Source: Rhizobium sp. NFR03
GTDB lineage: Bacteria > Pseudomonadota > Alphaproteobacteria > Rhizobiales > Rhizobiaceae
Length of the DNA stretch: 64,000 nucleotides
Assembly: GCF_900111275.1 (NCBI RefSeq)
Contig: NZ_FOGR01000004.1
Location: 62,001 to 126,000, forward strand
Direction of reading: 5' to 3'
The notes under the pieces were generated by a model, which did not search any database, was not told the DNA's origin, and saw nothing but the letters and a program-made list of their open reading frames with translations. The position numbers were made by a program, and so were the translations under genes. Of the stretch, positions 1 through 9,887 are shown piece by piece (position 1 is the stretch's first letter; each line of letters starts with the position of its first letter).

Positions 1-1174
1 GTCCAGAAGGTCGAGGGTCTGGTAGGCTACGCTCTCCAGCGCTGCGCGTGCGAATTCGGCGGGGCCGGTGGCCCGCGTCAGGCCGAACACGGCGCCGCGT
101 GCGTCGGGGTCCCAATGAGGCGCACCAAGGCCCGTGAAAGCCGGCACGAGATAGACGTGCTGGTTCGGATCCGCCGTCTTTGCCAGTTCCTCTGCTTCGG
201 ACGACTTGGAAATGAAGCCCATCTCGTCGCGCAACCACTGCACCGCGGCGCCGGCGATGAAGATCGAGCCTTCCAGGGCATAGGTCGTCTTGCCATCGAG
301 ACGGTAGGCGATTGTCGTCAAAAGACGGTTGGAGGAAACGACGCGATCCTCGCCCGTGTTAAGAAGCGCAAAGCAACCTGTTCCATAGGTCGATTTCAGC
401 ATGCCGGGCTCGAAGCAGGCATTGCCGATGACGGCGGCCTGCTGGTCGCCGGCCACGCCGAGAATGGGGATTTCCGCGCCGAAGATGGCTGCATCGGTCA
501 CGCCGAAATCGGCCGCGCAATCCTTGACCTCTGGCAGCATGGCGCGAGGAACGGACAGGATATCGAGAAGCTCGTCGTCGAAGCGGTTCTCGGTGATATC
601 ATAGAGCAGCGTGCGGGAGGCGTTGGTGGCGTCGGTCACATGCACCCGACCGCCAGTCAGCTTGTAGATGAGCCAGCTGTCGATGGTTCCGAAGCAGACC
701 TCGCCCTTCTCGGCCCGCGCACGCAGGCCATCGACCGTATCGAGCAGCCAGGCGAGCTTGGTGCCGGAGAAATACGGATCGATCAGAAGACCGGTCTTCT
801 CGGTGAAGAGCGGCTCGAGCCCGCGGGCTTTCAACTCGTCGCAGAAGCGCGCCGTACGCCGATCTTGCCATACGATGGCGCGGTGAACGGGCTCGCCGGT
901 CTCCCGGTCCCAGACAACGATCGTCTCGCGCTGGTTGGTGATTCCAATGGCCGCGATATCGGCGGCCGTGATACCTGCCGCCTCGATCGCTTTGCGGCAG
1001 GTCGAGAGCACACTCTCCCAGATCTCGTCGGCATCGTGCTCGACCCAGCCGGAATCGGGAAAGAACTGCTGGAATTCCTGGCCAGACACGCCGGCAATGG
1101 CCATTTTCGCGTCGAAGATCATCGATCGTGTGGATGTCGTTCCCTGATCGATTGCCAGAATGTAGCCGCTCATT
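1..1174 (-). CDS. glpK: Glycerol kinase (C-terminus cut by window edge)
   Basis: Phosphorylates glycerol to glycerol-3-phosphate with ATP in the cytoplasm, trapping glycerol brought in by the upstream ABC transporter. About 391 N-terminal residues are visible of a family length near 500. The FGGY-kinase phosphate-binding motif DQGTTSTR lies at residues 9-16, followed by the [11 protein letters not shown] block and, further on, GVAGDQQAA. The ATG at 1174 follows a purine-rich GGGGAGACGAGG ribosome-binding region. It is the last gene of the minus-strand glp operon, separated from glpV by 155 bp containing a terminator-like hairpin, so its expression may be set lower than that of the transporter. 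The assignment is secure from the motifs and the operon. Confidence 0.96.
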
Positions 1175-1275
1175 CGTCCTCGTCTCCCCATCGACCGATC
1201 CGGCGCCAGTCTGCGCGCGCTGGCTCGTCAGTCCGCCCACCATGCCCGCAATGTCCCGTCCGGGGCATCAGGGTC

Positions 1276-1310
1276 AAAAAGAGGCCGGGGCACGGTTGCG
1301 CGCCCCGGCC
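1276..1310 (-). terminator. Terminator-like hairpin between glpV and glpK
   Basis: GGCCGGGGC (1283-1291) pairs perfectly with GCCCCGGCC (1302-1310) across a 10-nt loop. Read on the minus strand the stem is followed by TCTTTTT (1276-1282). This has the form of an intrinsic terminator. It sits inside an operon-like gene run, so it could attenuate transcription into glpK or protect the upstream mRNA. Confidence 0.6.
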
Positions 1311-1329
1311 GCTGTCTAAACCGTCAGTC

Positions 1330-3051
1330 CTACTTCTGCCAGCTCTTGACGAGCTCGTCGTAGTTGACCGTAACCGGCTTCTCTTTCTCGTTCTCGATCT
1401 TCAGCTGCGGCGCGATGTTGCCTTTTCCGACCGCATCCTTGTTCCAGTATTCGATGTCGTGCTCTTCCGCGAGGACAGGCCCGATATCACCCTGGACGCC
1501 GGCGCGCTGAAGGCGCTGGAGAACCTTTTCCTGTTCGGCGCAGAGCGAGTCCATCGCTTCCTGCGGCGTCTTGTTGCCGGCTGCGGCATCGCCGACGGCC
1601 TGCCACCAGAGCTGTGCCAGCTTCGGATAATCCGGAACGTTGGTGCCGGTCGGCGACCACTGGACACGAGCCGGCGAGCGGTAGAACTCGACGAGACCGC
1701 CAAGTTCAGGCGCACGCTTCGTGAAACTCTTGTCCTGGATGGTCGATTCGCGGATGAGGGTCAGGCCGACATGGCTCTTCTTCACATCCACGGTCTTCGA
1801 CGTCACAAACTGTGCGTAGAGCCACGCAGCCTTCGCGTTCTTTTCCGGCGTGGACTTCATCAGCGTCCAGGCGCCAACGTCCTGGTAACCGAGCTTCATG
1901 CCGTCCTTCCAGTAGACGCCATGCGGCGACGGGGCCATGCGCCACTTCGGCGTACCGTCCTCGTTCACGACCGGCAGGCCCTTCTTGACGGCATCGGCGG
2001 TGAAGGCCGTGTACCAGAAGATCTGCTGTGCGACGTTGCCCTGTGCCGGAACCGGGCCGGCTTCGCCGAAGGTCATGCCCTGTGCTTCCGGCGGAGCGTA
2101 CGCCTTCAACCAGTCGAGGTATTTGACGATCGAGTAGACGGCAGCAGGGCCGTTGGTGTCACCACCGCGGGCAACGCAGGAGCCGACCGGCTGGGACTTC
2201 TCGTTGACCTTGATACCCCATTCATCGACGGGCAGACCGTTCGGCAGGCCCTTGTCGCCATTGCCGGCCATCGAAAGCCAGGCATCGGTGAAGCGCCAGC
2301 CGAGCGACGGGTCCTTCTTGCCGTAGTCCATGTGACCATAGACTTTCTTGCCGTCGATCTCGCGGCCGGTGAAGAATTCGGCGATATCCTCATAGGCAGA
2401 CCAGTTGACCGGAACGCCGAGATCGTAGCCGTACTTCGCCTTGAAGTCCGCCTTGTTCTTCTCGTCGTTGAACCAGTCGTATCGGAACCAGTAAAGGTTG
2501 GCGAACTGCTGGGTCGGCAGCTGATAGAGCTTCTTGTCCGGCGCTGTGGTGAACGACGTGCCGATGAAGTCCTTGATGTCGAGCGTCGGGGACGTCACGT
2601 CCTTGCCTTCGCCGGCCATCCAGTCGGTCAGGTTGCGCACCTGCTGGTAGCGCCAGTGGGTGCCGATAAGGTCGCTGTCGTTGACATAGGCGTCGTAGAT
2701 GTTCTCGCCGGACTGCATCTGAGTCTGCAGTTTCTCGACCACGTCGCCTTCGCCGATGAGGTCGTGCGTGACCTTGATACCGGTGATATCGGTGAAAGCC
2801 TTGGCCAGAACCTTGGACTCGTATTCATGCGTGGTCAGCGTCTCGGAGACCACCTTGATCTCCATGCCGGCGAAGGGCTTCGCCGCATCGATGTACCACT
2901 GCATTTCCTTTTCCTGATCGGCACGCGAGAGCGTCGAGAGATCGCCGATCTCGGCATCAAGGAATGTCTTTGCCTCTTCCATGCCCGCATAGGCGGAGCC
3001 GGTCAGGGCCAGCAGCATGGCTGCCGTCGTCGTTAGAAGGTGCCGTCGCAT
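1330..3051 (-). CDS. glpV: Glycerol ABC transporter substrate-binding protein
   Basis: Periplasmic binding protein of the rhizobial glycerol ABC importer (GlpSTPQ-V). At 573 aa it is long for a family-1 solute-binding protein but fits GlpV. The N-terminus has a clear Sec signal (basic MRRH, then a hydrophobic TAAMLLALTGSA stretch) with probable cleavage after AYA near residue 22. The ATG at 3051 is chosen because AAGAGGAGGACT lies just upstream; the open frame extends further but that extension is not protein-like. It follows glpU, and a terminator-like hairpin follows it before glpK. The function is inferred from the gene order, which matches the described Rhizobium leguminosarum glycerol locus. 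Confidence 0.9.
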   Translation of the reverse strand: MRRHLLTTTAAMLLALTGSAYAGMEEAKTFLDAEIGDLSTLSRADQEKEMQWYIDAAKPFAGMEIKVVSETLTTHEYESKVLAKAFTDITGIKVTHDLIGEGDVVEKLQTQMQSGENIYDAYVNDSDLIGTHWRYQQVRNLTDWMAGEGKDVTSPTLDIKDFIGTSFTTAPDKKLYQLPTQQFANLYWFRYDWFNDEKNKADFKAKYGYDLGVPVNWSAYEDIAEFFTGREIDGKKVYGHMDYGKKDPSLGWRFTDAWLSMAGNGDKGLPNGLPVDEWGIKVNEKSQPVGSCVARGGDTNGPAAVYSIVKYLDWLKAYAPPEAQGMTFGEAGPVPAQGNVAQQIFWYTAFTADAVKKGLPVVNEDGTPKWRMAPSPHGVYWKDGMKLGYQDVGAWTLMKSTPEKNAKAAWLYAQFVTSKTVDVKKSHVGLTLIRESTIQDKSFTKRAPELGGLVEFYRSPARVQWSPTGTNVPDYPKLAQLWWQAVGDAAAGNKTPQEAMDSLCAEQEKVLQRLQRAGVQGDIGPVLAEEHDIEYWNKDAVGKGNIAPQLKIENEKEKPVTVNYDELVKSWQK

Positions 3052-3136
3052 GAGTAGTCCTCCTCTTAAGGTTCTGCGATTGCTGTTACGGATGCCATGG
3101 ACCCTCCCCTGGCAAAACCCGTGTCGTTCAGATGCC

Positions 3137-3418
3137 TCAGACCAGCTTGAAAACGCCGACGGCGTAGACAACGGACAGGGCAAGAGCCCACCACACGTTG
3201 GGACCGACAAGTCCCAGCCATGCAAGGTGAATGAATGCGCTGCCAAGCAGCGACACGAAGAGGCGGTCCCCTCGTGTCGTCTCGAAGCGCAGGATTCCGA
3301 CACGCGGATTGCCGCCGGGCGAAAGGAACTCCCAGATCCCCATGCCGACAAGCAGCACAAGGATCGTCACGAAGAAAAGAACGGTTGGCAGCGTCCACGC
3401 CATCCAGGAGAAGTTCAT
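3137..3418 (-). CDS. glpU: GlpU-like small membrane protein (DUF2160)
   Basis: A 93-aa inner-membrane protein of unknown function found only in this kind of glycerol ABC operon. A first hydrophobic helix lies at about residues 10-29 (VLFFVTILVLLVGMGIWEFL). A polar LSPGGNPRVG loop and an RGDRLF segment follow, then one or two more hydrophobic segments toward the C-terminus. The ATG at 3418 has AAGGAG just upstream; a longer in-frame start would add an unlikely leader. It sits between permease glpQ (10 bp upstream) and glpV. It may be an accessory subunit of the permease, but nothing in the sequence shows its role. Confidence 0.85.
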   Translation of the reverse strand: MNFSWMAWTLPTVLFFVTILVLLVGMGIWEFLSPGGNPRVGILRFETTRGDRLFVSLLGSAFIHLAWLGLVGPNVWWALALSVVYAVGVFKLV

Positions 3419-3428
3419 ATCGATCTCC

Positions 3429-4307
<879 letters not shown>

Positions 4308-4328
4308 GGTTTCTCCTCCCTCCCCGGA

Positions 4329-5195
<867 letters not shown>

Positions 5196-5198
5196 GGC

Positions 5199-6287
5199 TC
5201 AAGCCCTCCCGTTGACGTGCGATGGATCGGAGACCCGCCAGCTGTCTGCATAGATATTGACCGCCGCGGGATCGAAAGTGACGCGCGGCTCAGACGGGAT
5301 CTCGCTGTTCTCACCGACGACAATAGCCATGGGCCGGTCGGCAAACAGCGCTCGCACGATCTTGTGACGGCCGATATCCTCGACTTTGGAGATCGTCACC
5401 GGCATTCCCTCACGGCCGAGCCGCACGAATTCAGGGCGGATGCCAAGTTCAACTTTGGCGCCACTGGCGATCTCGGGCCTGAAGCCGAGCGAAACGGTTC
5501 CGCCGCCGAGATCGGCCGTCGTTCCGTCGATGCGGGCCGGGATGACGTTCATGCCCGGTGAGCCGATGAAATATCCGACGAAGGTGTGACGAGGCCGTTC
5601 GAACAACTCCGCCGGAGTACCGATCTGCACGATCTCGCCGTCATACATCACCACCACCTTGTCGGCGAAGGTCAGCGCCTCCGTCTGGTCGTGCGTGACG
5701 TAAACCATTGTGAAGCCGAACTGTTTGTGCAGCCGCTTCAACTGTGAGCGCAGCACCCACTTCATATGCGGGTCGATAACGGTCAGCGGCTCGTCGAACA
5801 GGATCGCGCTGACATCGTTGCGCACCAGACCGCGGCCGAGCGAGATCTTCTGCTTCTGGTCGGCCGTGAGACCGCGCGCTGTCTTCTTCGCCCAGGAGGA
5901 CAGGTCGATCATCTCGAGGATTTCCTTGACCCGACGATCGACCTCAGGCTCCGGAATGCGGCGATTCCGCAACGGGAAGGCCAGATTGTCATAGACGGTC
6001 ATGGTGTCGTAGATCACGGGGAACTGGAACACCTGCGCGATGTTGCGGTCCTGCGTCGGTAGATTGGTCACGTCGCGCCCGTCGAACAGGATCCGGCCTT
6101 CCGATGGCGAAACGAGGCCCGATATGATGTTCAGCAACGTGGTCTTGCCGCAGCCGGAGGGGCCGAGAAGCGCGTAGGCGCCACCATCGTCCCAGTCGTG
6201 ATGAACTTCCTTCAGCGAATAGTCGGCCGGCGATTTCGGGTTCGGGCCGTAGGCGTGGCGGATATGGTCGAGGCTGATGCGGGCCAT
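5199..6287 (-). CDS. glpT: Glycerol ABC transporter ATPase GlpT (degenerate signature motif)
   Basis: One of two ATPase subunits of the glycerol importer (362 aa; not the MFS glycerol-3-phosphate antiporter called GlpT in E. coli). Walker A GPSGCGKT is at 42-49, the Q-loop glutamine at 88, Walker B AILFDE at 161-166 and the switch histidine at 199 (VTHD). The ABC signature is abnormal: LTADQ (140-144) replaces LSGGQ. A C-terminal regulatory/OB-type region follows (about 235-362). The ATG at 6287 follows TGAGGAGACAGAC; an upstream in-frame ATG at 6326 lacks support and would overlap glpS. Together with GlpS it should make one intact and one degenerate ATP site. Confidence 0.93.
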   Translation of the reverse strand: MARISLDHIRHAYGPNPKSPADYSLKEVHHDWDDGGAYALLGPSGCGKTTLLNIISGLVSPSEGRILFDGRDVTNLPTQDRNIAQVFQFPVIYDTMTVYDNLAFPLRNRRIPEPEVDRRVKEILEMIDLSSWAKKTARGLTADQKQKISLGRGLVRNDVSAILFDEPLTVIDPHMKWVLRSQLKRLHKQFGFTMVYVTHDQTEALTFADKVVVMYDGEIVQIGTPAELFERPRHTFVGYFIGSPGMNVIPARIDGTTADLGGGTVSLGFRPEIASGAKVELGIRPEFVRLGREGMPVTISKVEDIGRHKIVRALFADRPMAIVVGENSEIPSEPRVTFDPAAVNIYADSWRVSDPSHVNGRA

Positions 6288-6297
6288 GTCTGTCTCC

Positions 6298-7380
6298 TCA
6301 CGCCGCTCTGTCGAGACGGCCGGCAATGGCGCGTCCGTCGGTGGAAAAGGCCATGAGATGGCGTGTGTCGAGGATGAGGTTCACGGCCGTGTCGGGCTCG
6401 ATATTGCGGATACCCGGCTCCAGCATGATCCACCGAGCACCCGCGCTCTCCACATGCACGAAGCTCTCCGAACCGGCGATTTCGCTAATGATGATCCGTG
6501 CCGGAAGCAGAGCCGCCCCATCCGCAGGTCCGTCGAGCGAGAGATGATAGGGATGAAACGCGATCGTGCACGGTCCATCGGCGATATCGGCGAGATGCGC
6601 CGGAACGGGCAGAAGCGGTGCGCCGTCTTGCAGGAAGCTACCGCCGGACTTGACCACGACCAGCGTGTTGAGCGGCGGGTCGGCGAACGTCTTCGCCGTA
6701 ACGATATCCGCAGGACGTCGATAGACGTCGATCGTCGGGCCGAACTGGCTGATACTGCCATGATGCATCGTGGCGGTATGTCCCCCGAGCAGCAAGGCTT
6801 CACCGGGCTCGGTCGTGGCATAGACGAAGATGGCGCCGGAGGCTGCGAAGATTTTCGGCAGCTCTTCGCGCAGTTCCTCGCGCAGCTTGTAATCGAGGTT
6901 GGCGAGCGGCTCGTCCAGCAGGACGAGGCTTGCATTCTTGACGATCGCGCGCGCCAGCGCCGTGCGCTGCTGTTGACCACCCGAGAGGTTGAGCGGCGTG
7001 CGGGCGAGATAGGGCGTCAGCTTCATCAGATCGGCTGCCTGCCTCACCTCCCGGTCGATGGTCGCAGCGTCCTTGCCGGCAATCCGCATTGGTGAGGCGA
7101 TGTTCTCATAGACGGTCATGGCGGGATAGTTGATGAACTGCTGGTAGACCATCGCAACCGAGCGATCCTGCACGCGCACGCCGGTCACATCCTTGCCGTC
7201 GAAGCGGATCGTGCCCGATGTCGGCTTGTCGAGACCTGCCATCAGACGCATCAGCGAGGTCTTGCCAGACAAGGTCGGTCCGAGCAGCACATTCAGCGAG
7301 CCGCGCTGCAGAGTAAGGTTCGTCGGGTGGATATGCGTATCCGCTCCGACGACCTTGGCGATATCGATCAGTTCCAGCAT
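6298..7380 (-). CDS. glpS: Glycerol ABC transporter ATPase GlpS (no switch histidine)
   Basis: Second ATPase subunit of the glycerol importer (360 aa). Walker A GPTLSGKT is at 34-41, Q-loop Q80, a normal signature LSGGQ at 132-136 and Walker B LVLLDE ending at D156-E157. At the H-loop, where GlpT has VYVTHDQ, GlpS has VYATTEP, so threonine 190 stands in for the histidine that normally contacts the gamma phosphate. A C-terminal regulatory region follows. It lies 42 bp downstream of glpD and 10 bp upstream of glpT. The defects of the two ATPases are complementary rather than random (see findings). Confidence 0.93.
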   Translation of the reverse strand: MLELIDIAKVVGADTHIHPTNLTLQRGSLNVLLGPTLSGKTSLMRLMAGLDKPTSGTIRFDGKDVTGVRVQDRSVAMVYQQFINYPAMTVYENIASPMRIAGKDAATIDREVRQAADLMKLTPYLARTPLNLSGGQQQRTALARAIVKNASLVLLDEPLANLDYKLREELREELPKIFAASGAIFVYATTEPGEALLLGGHTATMHHGSISQFGPTIDVYRRPADIVTAKTFADPPLNTLVVVKSGGSFLQDGAPLLPVPAHLADIADGPCTIAFHPYHLSLDGPADGAALLPARIIISEIAGSESFVHVESAGARWIMLEPGIRNIEPDTAVNLILDTRHLMAFSTDGRAIAGRLDRAA

Positions 7381-7422
7381 GTCTTTCCTCCCAGCCCGTG
7401 GCGCTCTCTCCGTGGAGCAGCC

Positions 7423-8943
7423 TCAGGCGACGCAGCGCGCCATCAAATCCTGCATGTCATCCGCGAGCGCGCTCGCCTCGGCTCCCGAAAGATTCAGACC
7501 GAGCTTCGTGCGGCGCCAGAGGATGTCCTCCGCCGTGCGCGCCCACTCCTCCTCGATCAGATAGCGCACCTCGGCTTCGTAGAGATCCGCTCCATAGTGC
7601 CGTCCGAGAGCCTCGATCGCCTGCGCATCGCCGACGATCTTTCCGGCAAGCGTTCCATAAAGCCGCACCAGCCGCCGTGCATGGCGATCGCTGAGAAAGC
7701 CGCACCGCTTTTTCAAGGCGGCAACCTCGGCCTCATAGCCTGTTGGCGCGAAGTCGCCGCCCGGAAGCGTGCTCTTGGACGTCCAGGGCGCTCCCTTGTT
7801 ACCGATTGCCTCGCCAATCTTTTCCAGAGCGTGTTCCGCAAGACGGCGATAGGTGGTGAGCTTGCCACCGAAAACATTCAGCAGTGGCGCCGCGCCATCA
7901 TCCGCCTCGACTTTCAGGACATAGTCGCGGGTTGCTTCCTGCGCCTTCGATGCACCATCATCAAACAGCGGCCGGACGCCCGAATAGCTCCAGACGATAT
8001 CCTCGCGGCGCACGGGTTCGGCGAAATATTCGCTGGCCGCCTTGCAGAGATAATCGGTCTCGGCATCCGTGATGCGGATATCCTTGGGATCGCCCGTAAA
8101 ATCCTGATCCGTCGTCCCGATCAGCGTGAAATCCCGCTCATAGGGAATGGCGAAAATGATGCGTCCATCGGGGTTCTGGAAGAAGTAGGCCCTGGGGTCG
8201 TTGAATTTCTGGCGAATGACGATGTGGCTGCCCTGCACGAGGCGGACATTGTGGACCTGATTCTTGCCGACGGCATTCGAGAGCACGCGATCGACCCAAG
8301 GACCTGCCGCGTTGACCAGCATCCGTGCCGTCACGCGCTTCACCGGGCCGCCCTTGCCTTCCTGAATGTCGATCGTCCACAGCTTGCCCTCACGCCGGGC
8401 GGAAATCACACGGCTCCGTGACAGAATTTCCGCGCCACGATTGGCAGCATCACGGGCATTCAGCACCACGAGCCGCGCATCGTCGACCCAGCCGTCCGAA
8501 TATTCGAAGGCCTTGGTAAAGAGCGGCTTCAACGGCTTGCCGGCAGGGTCGCGCCGCATGTCCAGCGTCTTCGTCGCCGGGAGAAGCTTGCGACCACCGA
8601 TATGATCATACAGGAACAGACCGAGACGGATGAGCCAGGCGGGACGTATGCCGCCTTTGTGAAAGGGCAGAACGAAGCGCATCGGCCAGATGATGTGCGG
8701 CGCCATGGCCCAGAGCACTTCGCGCTCCATGAGCGATTCCCGGACCAGCCGAAATTCATAATGCTCGAGATACCGCAGACCGCCATGGATGAGCTTGGTG
8801 GCGCCTGACGATGTGCCCGAGGCGAAATCGTTCATCTCCGCAAGGCCGACCGAGTATCCACGACCGATAGCATCGCGCGCGATGCCGCAGCCGTTGATCC
8901 CGCCGCCTATGACGAAGATGTCAAAAGATTTCTGCGCTGCCAT
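7423..8943 (-). CDS. glpD: Glycerol-3-phosphate dehydrogenase (FAD, aerobic)
   Basis: Oxidises glycerol-3-phosphate to dihydroxyacetone phosphate at the inner membrane and passes electrons to quinone. It is 506 aa, usual for GlpD. The N-terminal FAD-binding Rossmann motif VIGGGINGCG lies near residues 11-20, and the family block SGTSSGATKLIHGGLRYLE follows. The ATG at 8943 is preferred to one 21 bp upstream because GAGGTGGGGAAC immediately precedes it. It is the first structural gene after glpR. The 123-bp glpR-glpD gap carries three 11-bp-spaced half-sites, suggesting GlpR control of the operon from here. Confidence 0.96.
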   Translation of the reverse strand: MAAQKSFDIFVIGGGINGCGIARDAIGRGYSVGLAEMNDFASGTSSGATKLIHGGLRYLEHYEFRLVRESLMEREVLWAMAPHIIWPMRFVLPFHKGGIRPAWLIRLGLFLYDHIGGRKLLPATKTLDMRRDPAGKPLKPLFTKAFEYSDGWVDDARLVVLNARDAANRGAEILSRSRVISARREGKLWTIDIQEGKGGPVKRVTARMLVNAAGPWVDRVLSNAVGKNQVHNVRLVQGSHIVIRQKFNDPRAYFFQNPDGRIIFAIPYERDFTLIGTTDQDFTGDPKDIRITDAETDYLCKAASEYFAEPVRREDIVWSYSGVRPLFDDGASKAQEATRDYVLKVEADDGAAPLLNVFGGKLTTYRRLAEHALEKIGEAIGNKGAPWTSKSTLPGGDFAPTGYEAEVAALKKRCGFLSDRHARRLVRLYGTLAGKIVGDAQAIEALGRHYGADLYEAEVRYLIEEEWARTAEDILWRRTKLGLNLSGAEASALADDMQDLMARCVA

Positions 8944-9003
8944 GTTCCCCACCTCTTTCGCCATGCAGCATAAATGCGCATCTGCGAAACAGAGATATCT
9001 AAA

Positions 9004-9033
9004 GCGAAATGTAAACGAATGTCAAATGAAAGT
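9004..9033 (-). promoter_or_regulatory. Candidate GlpR operator upstream of glpD
   Basis: Three half-sites, CGAA (9005-9008), CGAA (9016-9019) and TGAA (9027-9030), lie exactly 11 bp apart in GCGAAATGT / ACGAATGTC / ATGAAAGTA. This is one DNA turn per repeat on the same face, as is common for DeoR-family tandem operators. They lie 62-90 bp upstream of the glpD start. The resemblance to the CGAAA arms upstream of glpR supports a GlpR site; this is inferred, not shown. Confidence 0.45.
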
Positions 9034-9066
9034 ATGCGTGAAGAGATGCCTGCCTAGCGAAGGGCA

Positions 9067-9828
9067 TCAGGCGGTTTCCATCAGCTCGACATTGTGCTCC
9101 CGGCAAAGCGCTCGGATGCTCTCGGATGGGCAGCGATCGGTGATGAACGAATCGACCTGGGAGATATGTCCGATACGAACCGGAGCCGTGCGATCGAACT
9201 TGGATGAATCGGAGACGAGGATGACGTGGCGCGCATTGGCTATAATCGCCTGAGCGACCTTGACCTCGCGAAAATCATAGTCGAGCAAGGCGCCGTCCTC
9301 ATCGATGGCGGAGACGCCGATGATGGCGAAATCGACTTTGAACTGACGGATGAAATCGACAGCCGCTTCACCCACAATGCCGCCATCCGATCCACGCACG
9401 ACACCGCCGGCAATGACCACCTCGATCTGGGGATAAACCCGCAAACGGTTGGCAACATTGATATTGTTGGTAATCACCATCAGCGATTTGTGGTCAACAA
9501 GCGCGTCGCCCACTGTCTCCGTGGTGGTGCCGATATTGATGAAGAGAGATGCGTTGTCCGGAATGAGAGCAGCGGCGGCGCGCCCGATCGCCTGCTTCTC
9601 CAGCGCCGCCATGGAGCGGCGCTCTTCATACTCCACGTTCTCGTTGCCACGCGGAAAGACGGCCCCGCCGTGAATGCGGGTCAGTGCGCGCGTGTCGCAA
9701 AGGTCGTTCAGGTCCTTGCGGATCGTCTGGGGCGAGACGGAGAACCGAAGTGCGAGATCCTCGACCAGAACACGGCCCTGCTCGCGCGCGATCGATATAA
9801 TCTCGCTCTGACGCGATGATAGTAACAC
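9067..9828 (-). CDS. glpR: DeoR-family glycerol regulon repressor GlpR
   Basis: DNA-binding repressor, 253 aa, standard DeoR-family length. Residues 1-57 form the winged helix-turn-helix: SRQSEIISIAREQGRVLVEDL, then FSVSPQTIRKDLNDL as the recognition helix, and the family HGGA motif. The C-terminal DeoRC sensor domain contains INIGTTTE, the sugar-phosphate-binding type of motif, and the VIAGGVVRGSDGGIVG block. The likely inducer is glycerol-3-phosphate, as for other GlpR proteins. It sits directly upstream of glpD on the same strand. A perfect 11-bp inverted repeat lies 11 bp upstream of its start, suggesting autoregulation. Confidence 0.92.
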   Translation of the reverse strand: MLLSSRQSEIISIAREQGRVLVEDLALRFSVSPQTIRKDLNDLCDTRALTRIHGGAVFPRGNENVEYEERRSMAALEKQAIGRAAAALIPDNASLFINIGTTTETVGDALVDHKSLMVITNNINVANRLRVYPQIEVVIAGGVVRGSDGGIVGEAAVDFIRQFKVDFAIIGVSAIDEDGALLDYDFREVKVAQAIIANARHVILVSDSSKFDRTAPVRIGHISQVDSFITDRCPSESIRALCREHNVELMETA

Positions 9829-9838
9829 GACGACCTCC

Positions 9839-9873
9839 CTTTCGTTTTCTTCAATCTAGGCAGAAAACGAAAG
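9839..9873 (-). promoter_or_regulatory. Perfect inverted repeat upstream of glpR (candidate operator)
   Basis: CTTTCGTTTTC (9839-9849) and GAAAACGAAAG (9863-9873) are perfect 11-bp inverted arms with a 13-bp spacer. The element fills most of the 59-bp gap between the ribokinase stop and the glpR start. Runs of TTTCG are typical of DeoR-family operators in alphaproteobacteria, so autoregulation by GlpR is the simplest reading. A terminator for the ribokinase gene is less likely because the stem is AT-rich with no following T-run. Confidence 0.55.
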
Positions 9874-9887
9874 CAGCACAATCCGCC

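Noticed and set aside
115-3036. Long plus-strand open frame of 973 codons
   Set aside because: It is the antisense shadow of glpK and glpV. The product is Arg/Asp-rich with no domain, and the minus-strand genes have clear motifs and ribosome-binding sites.
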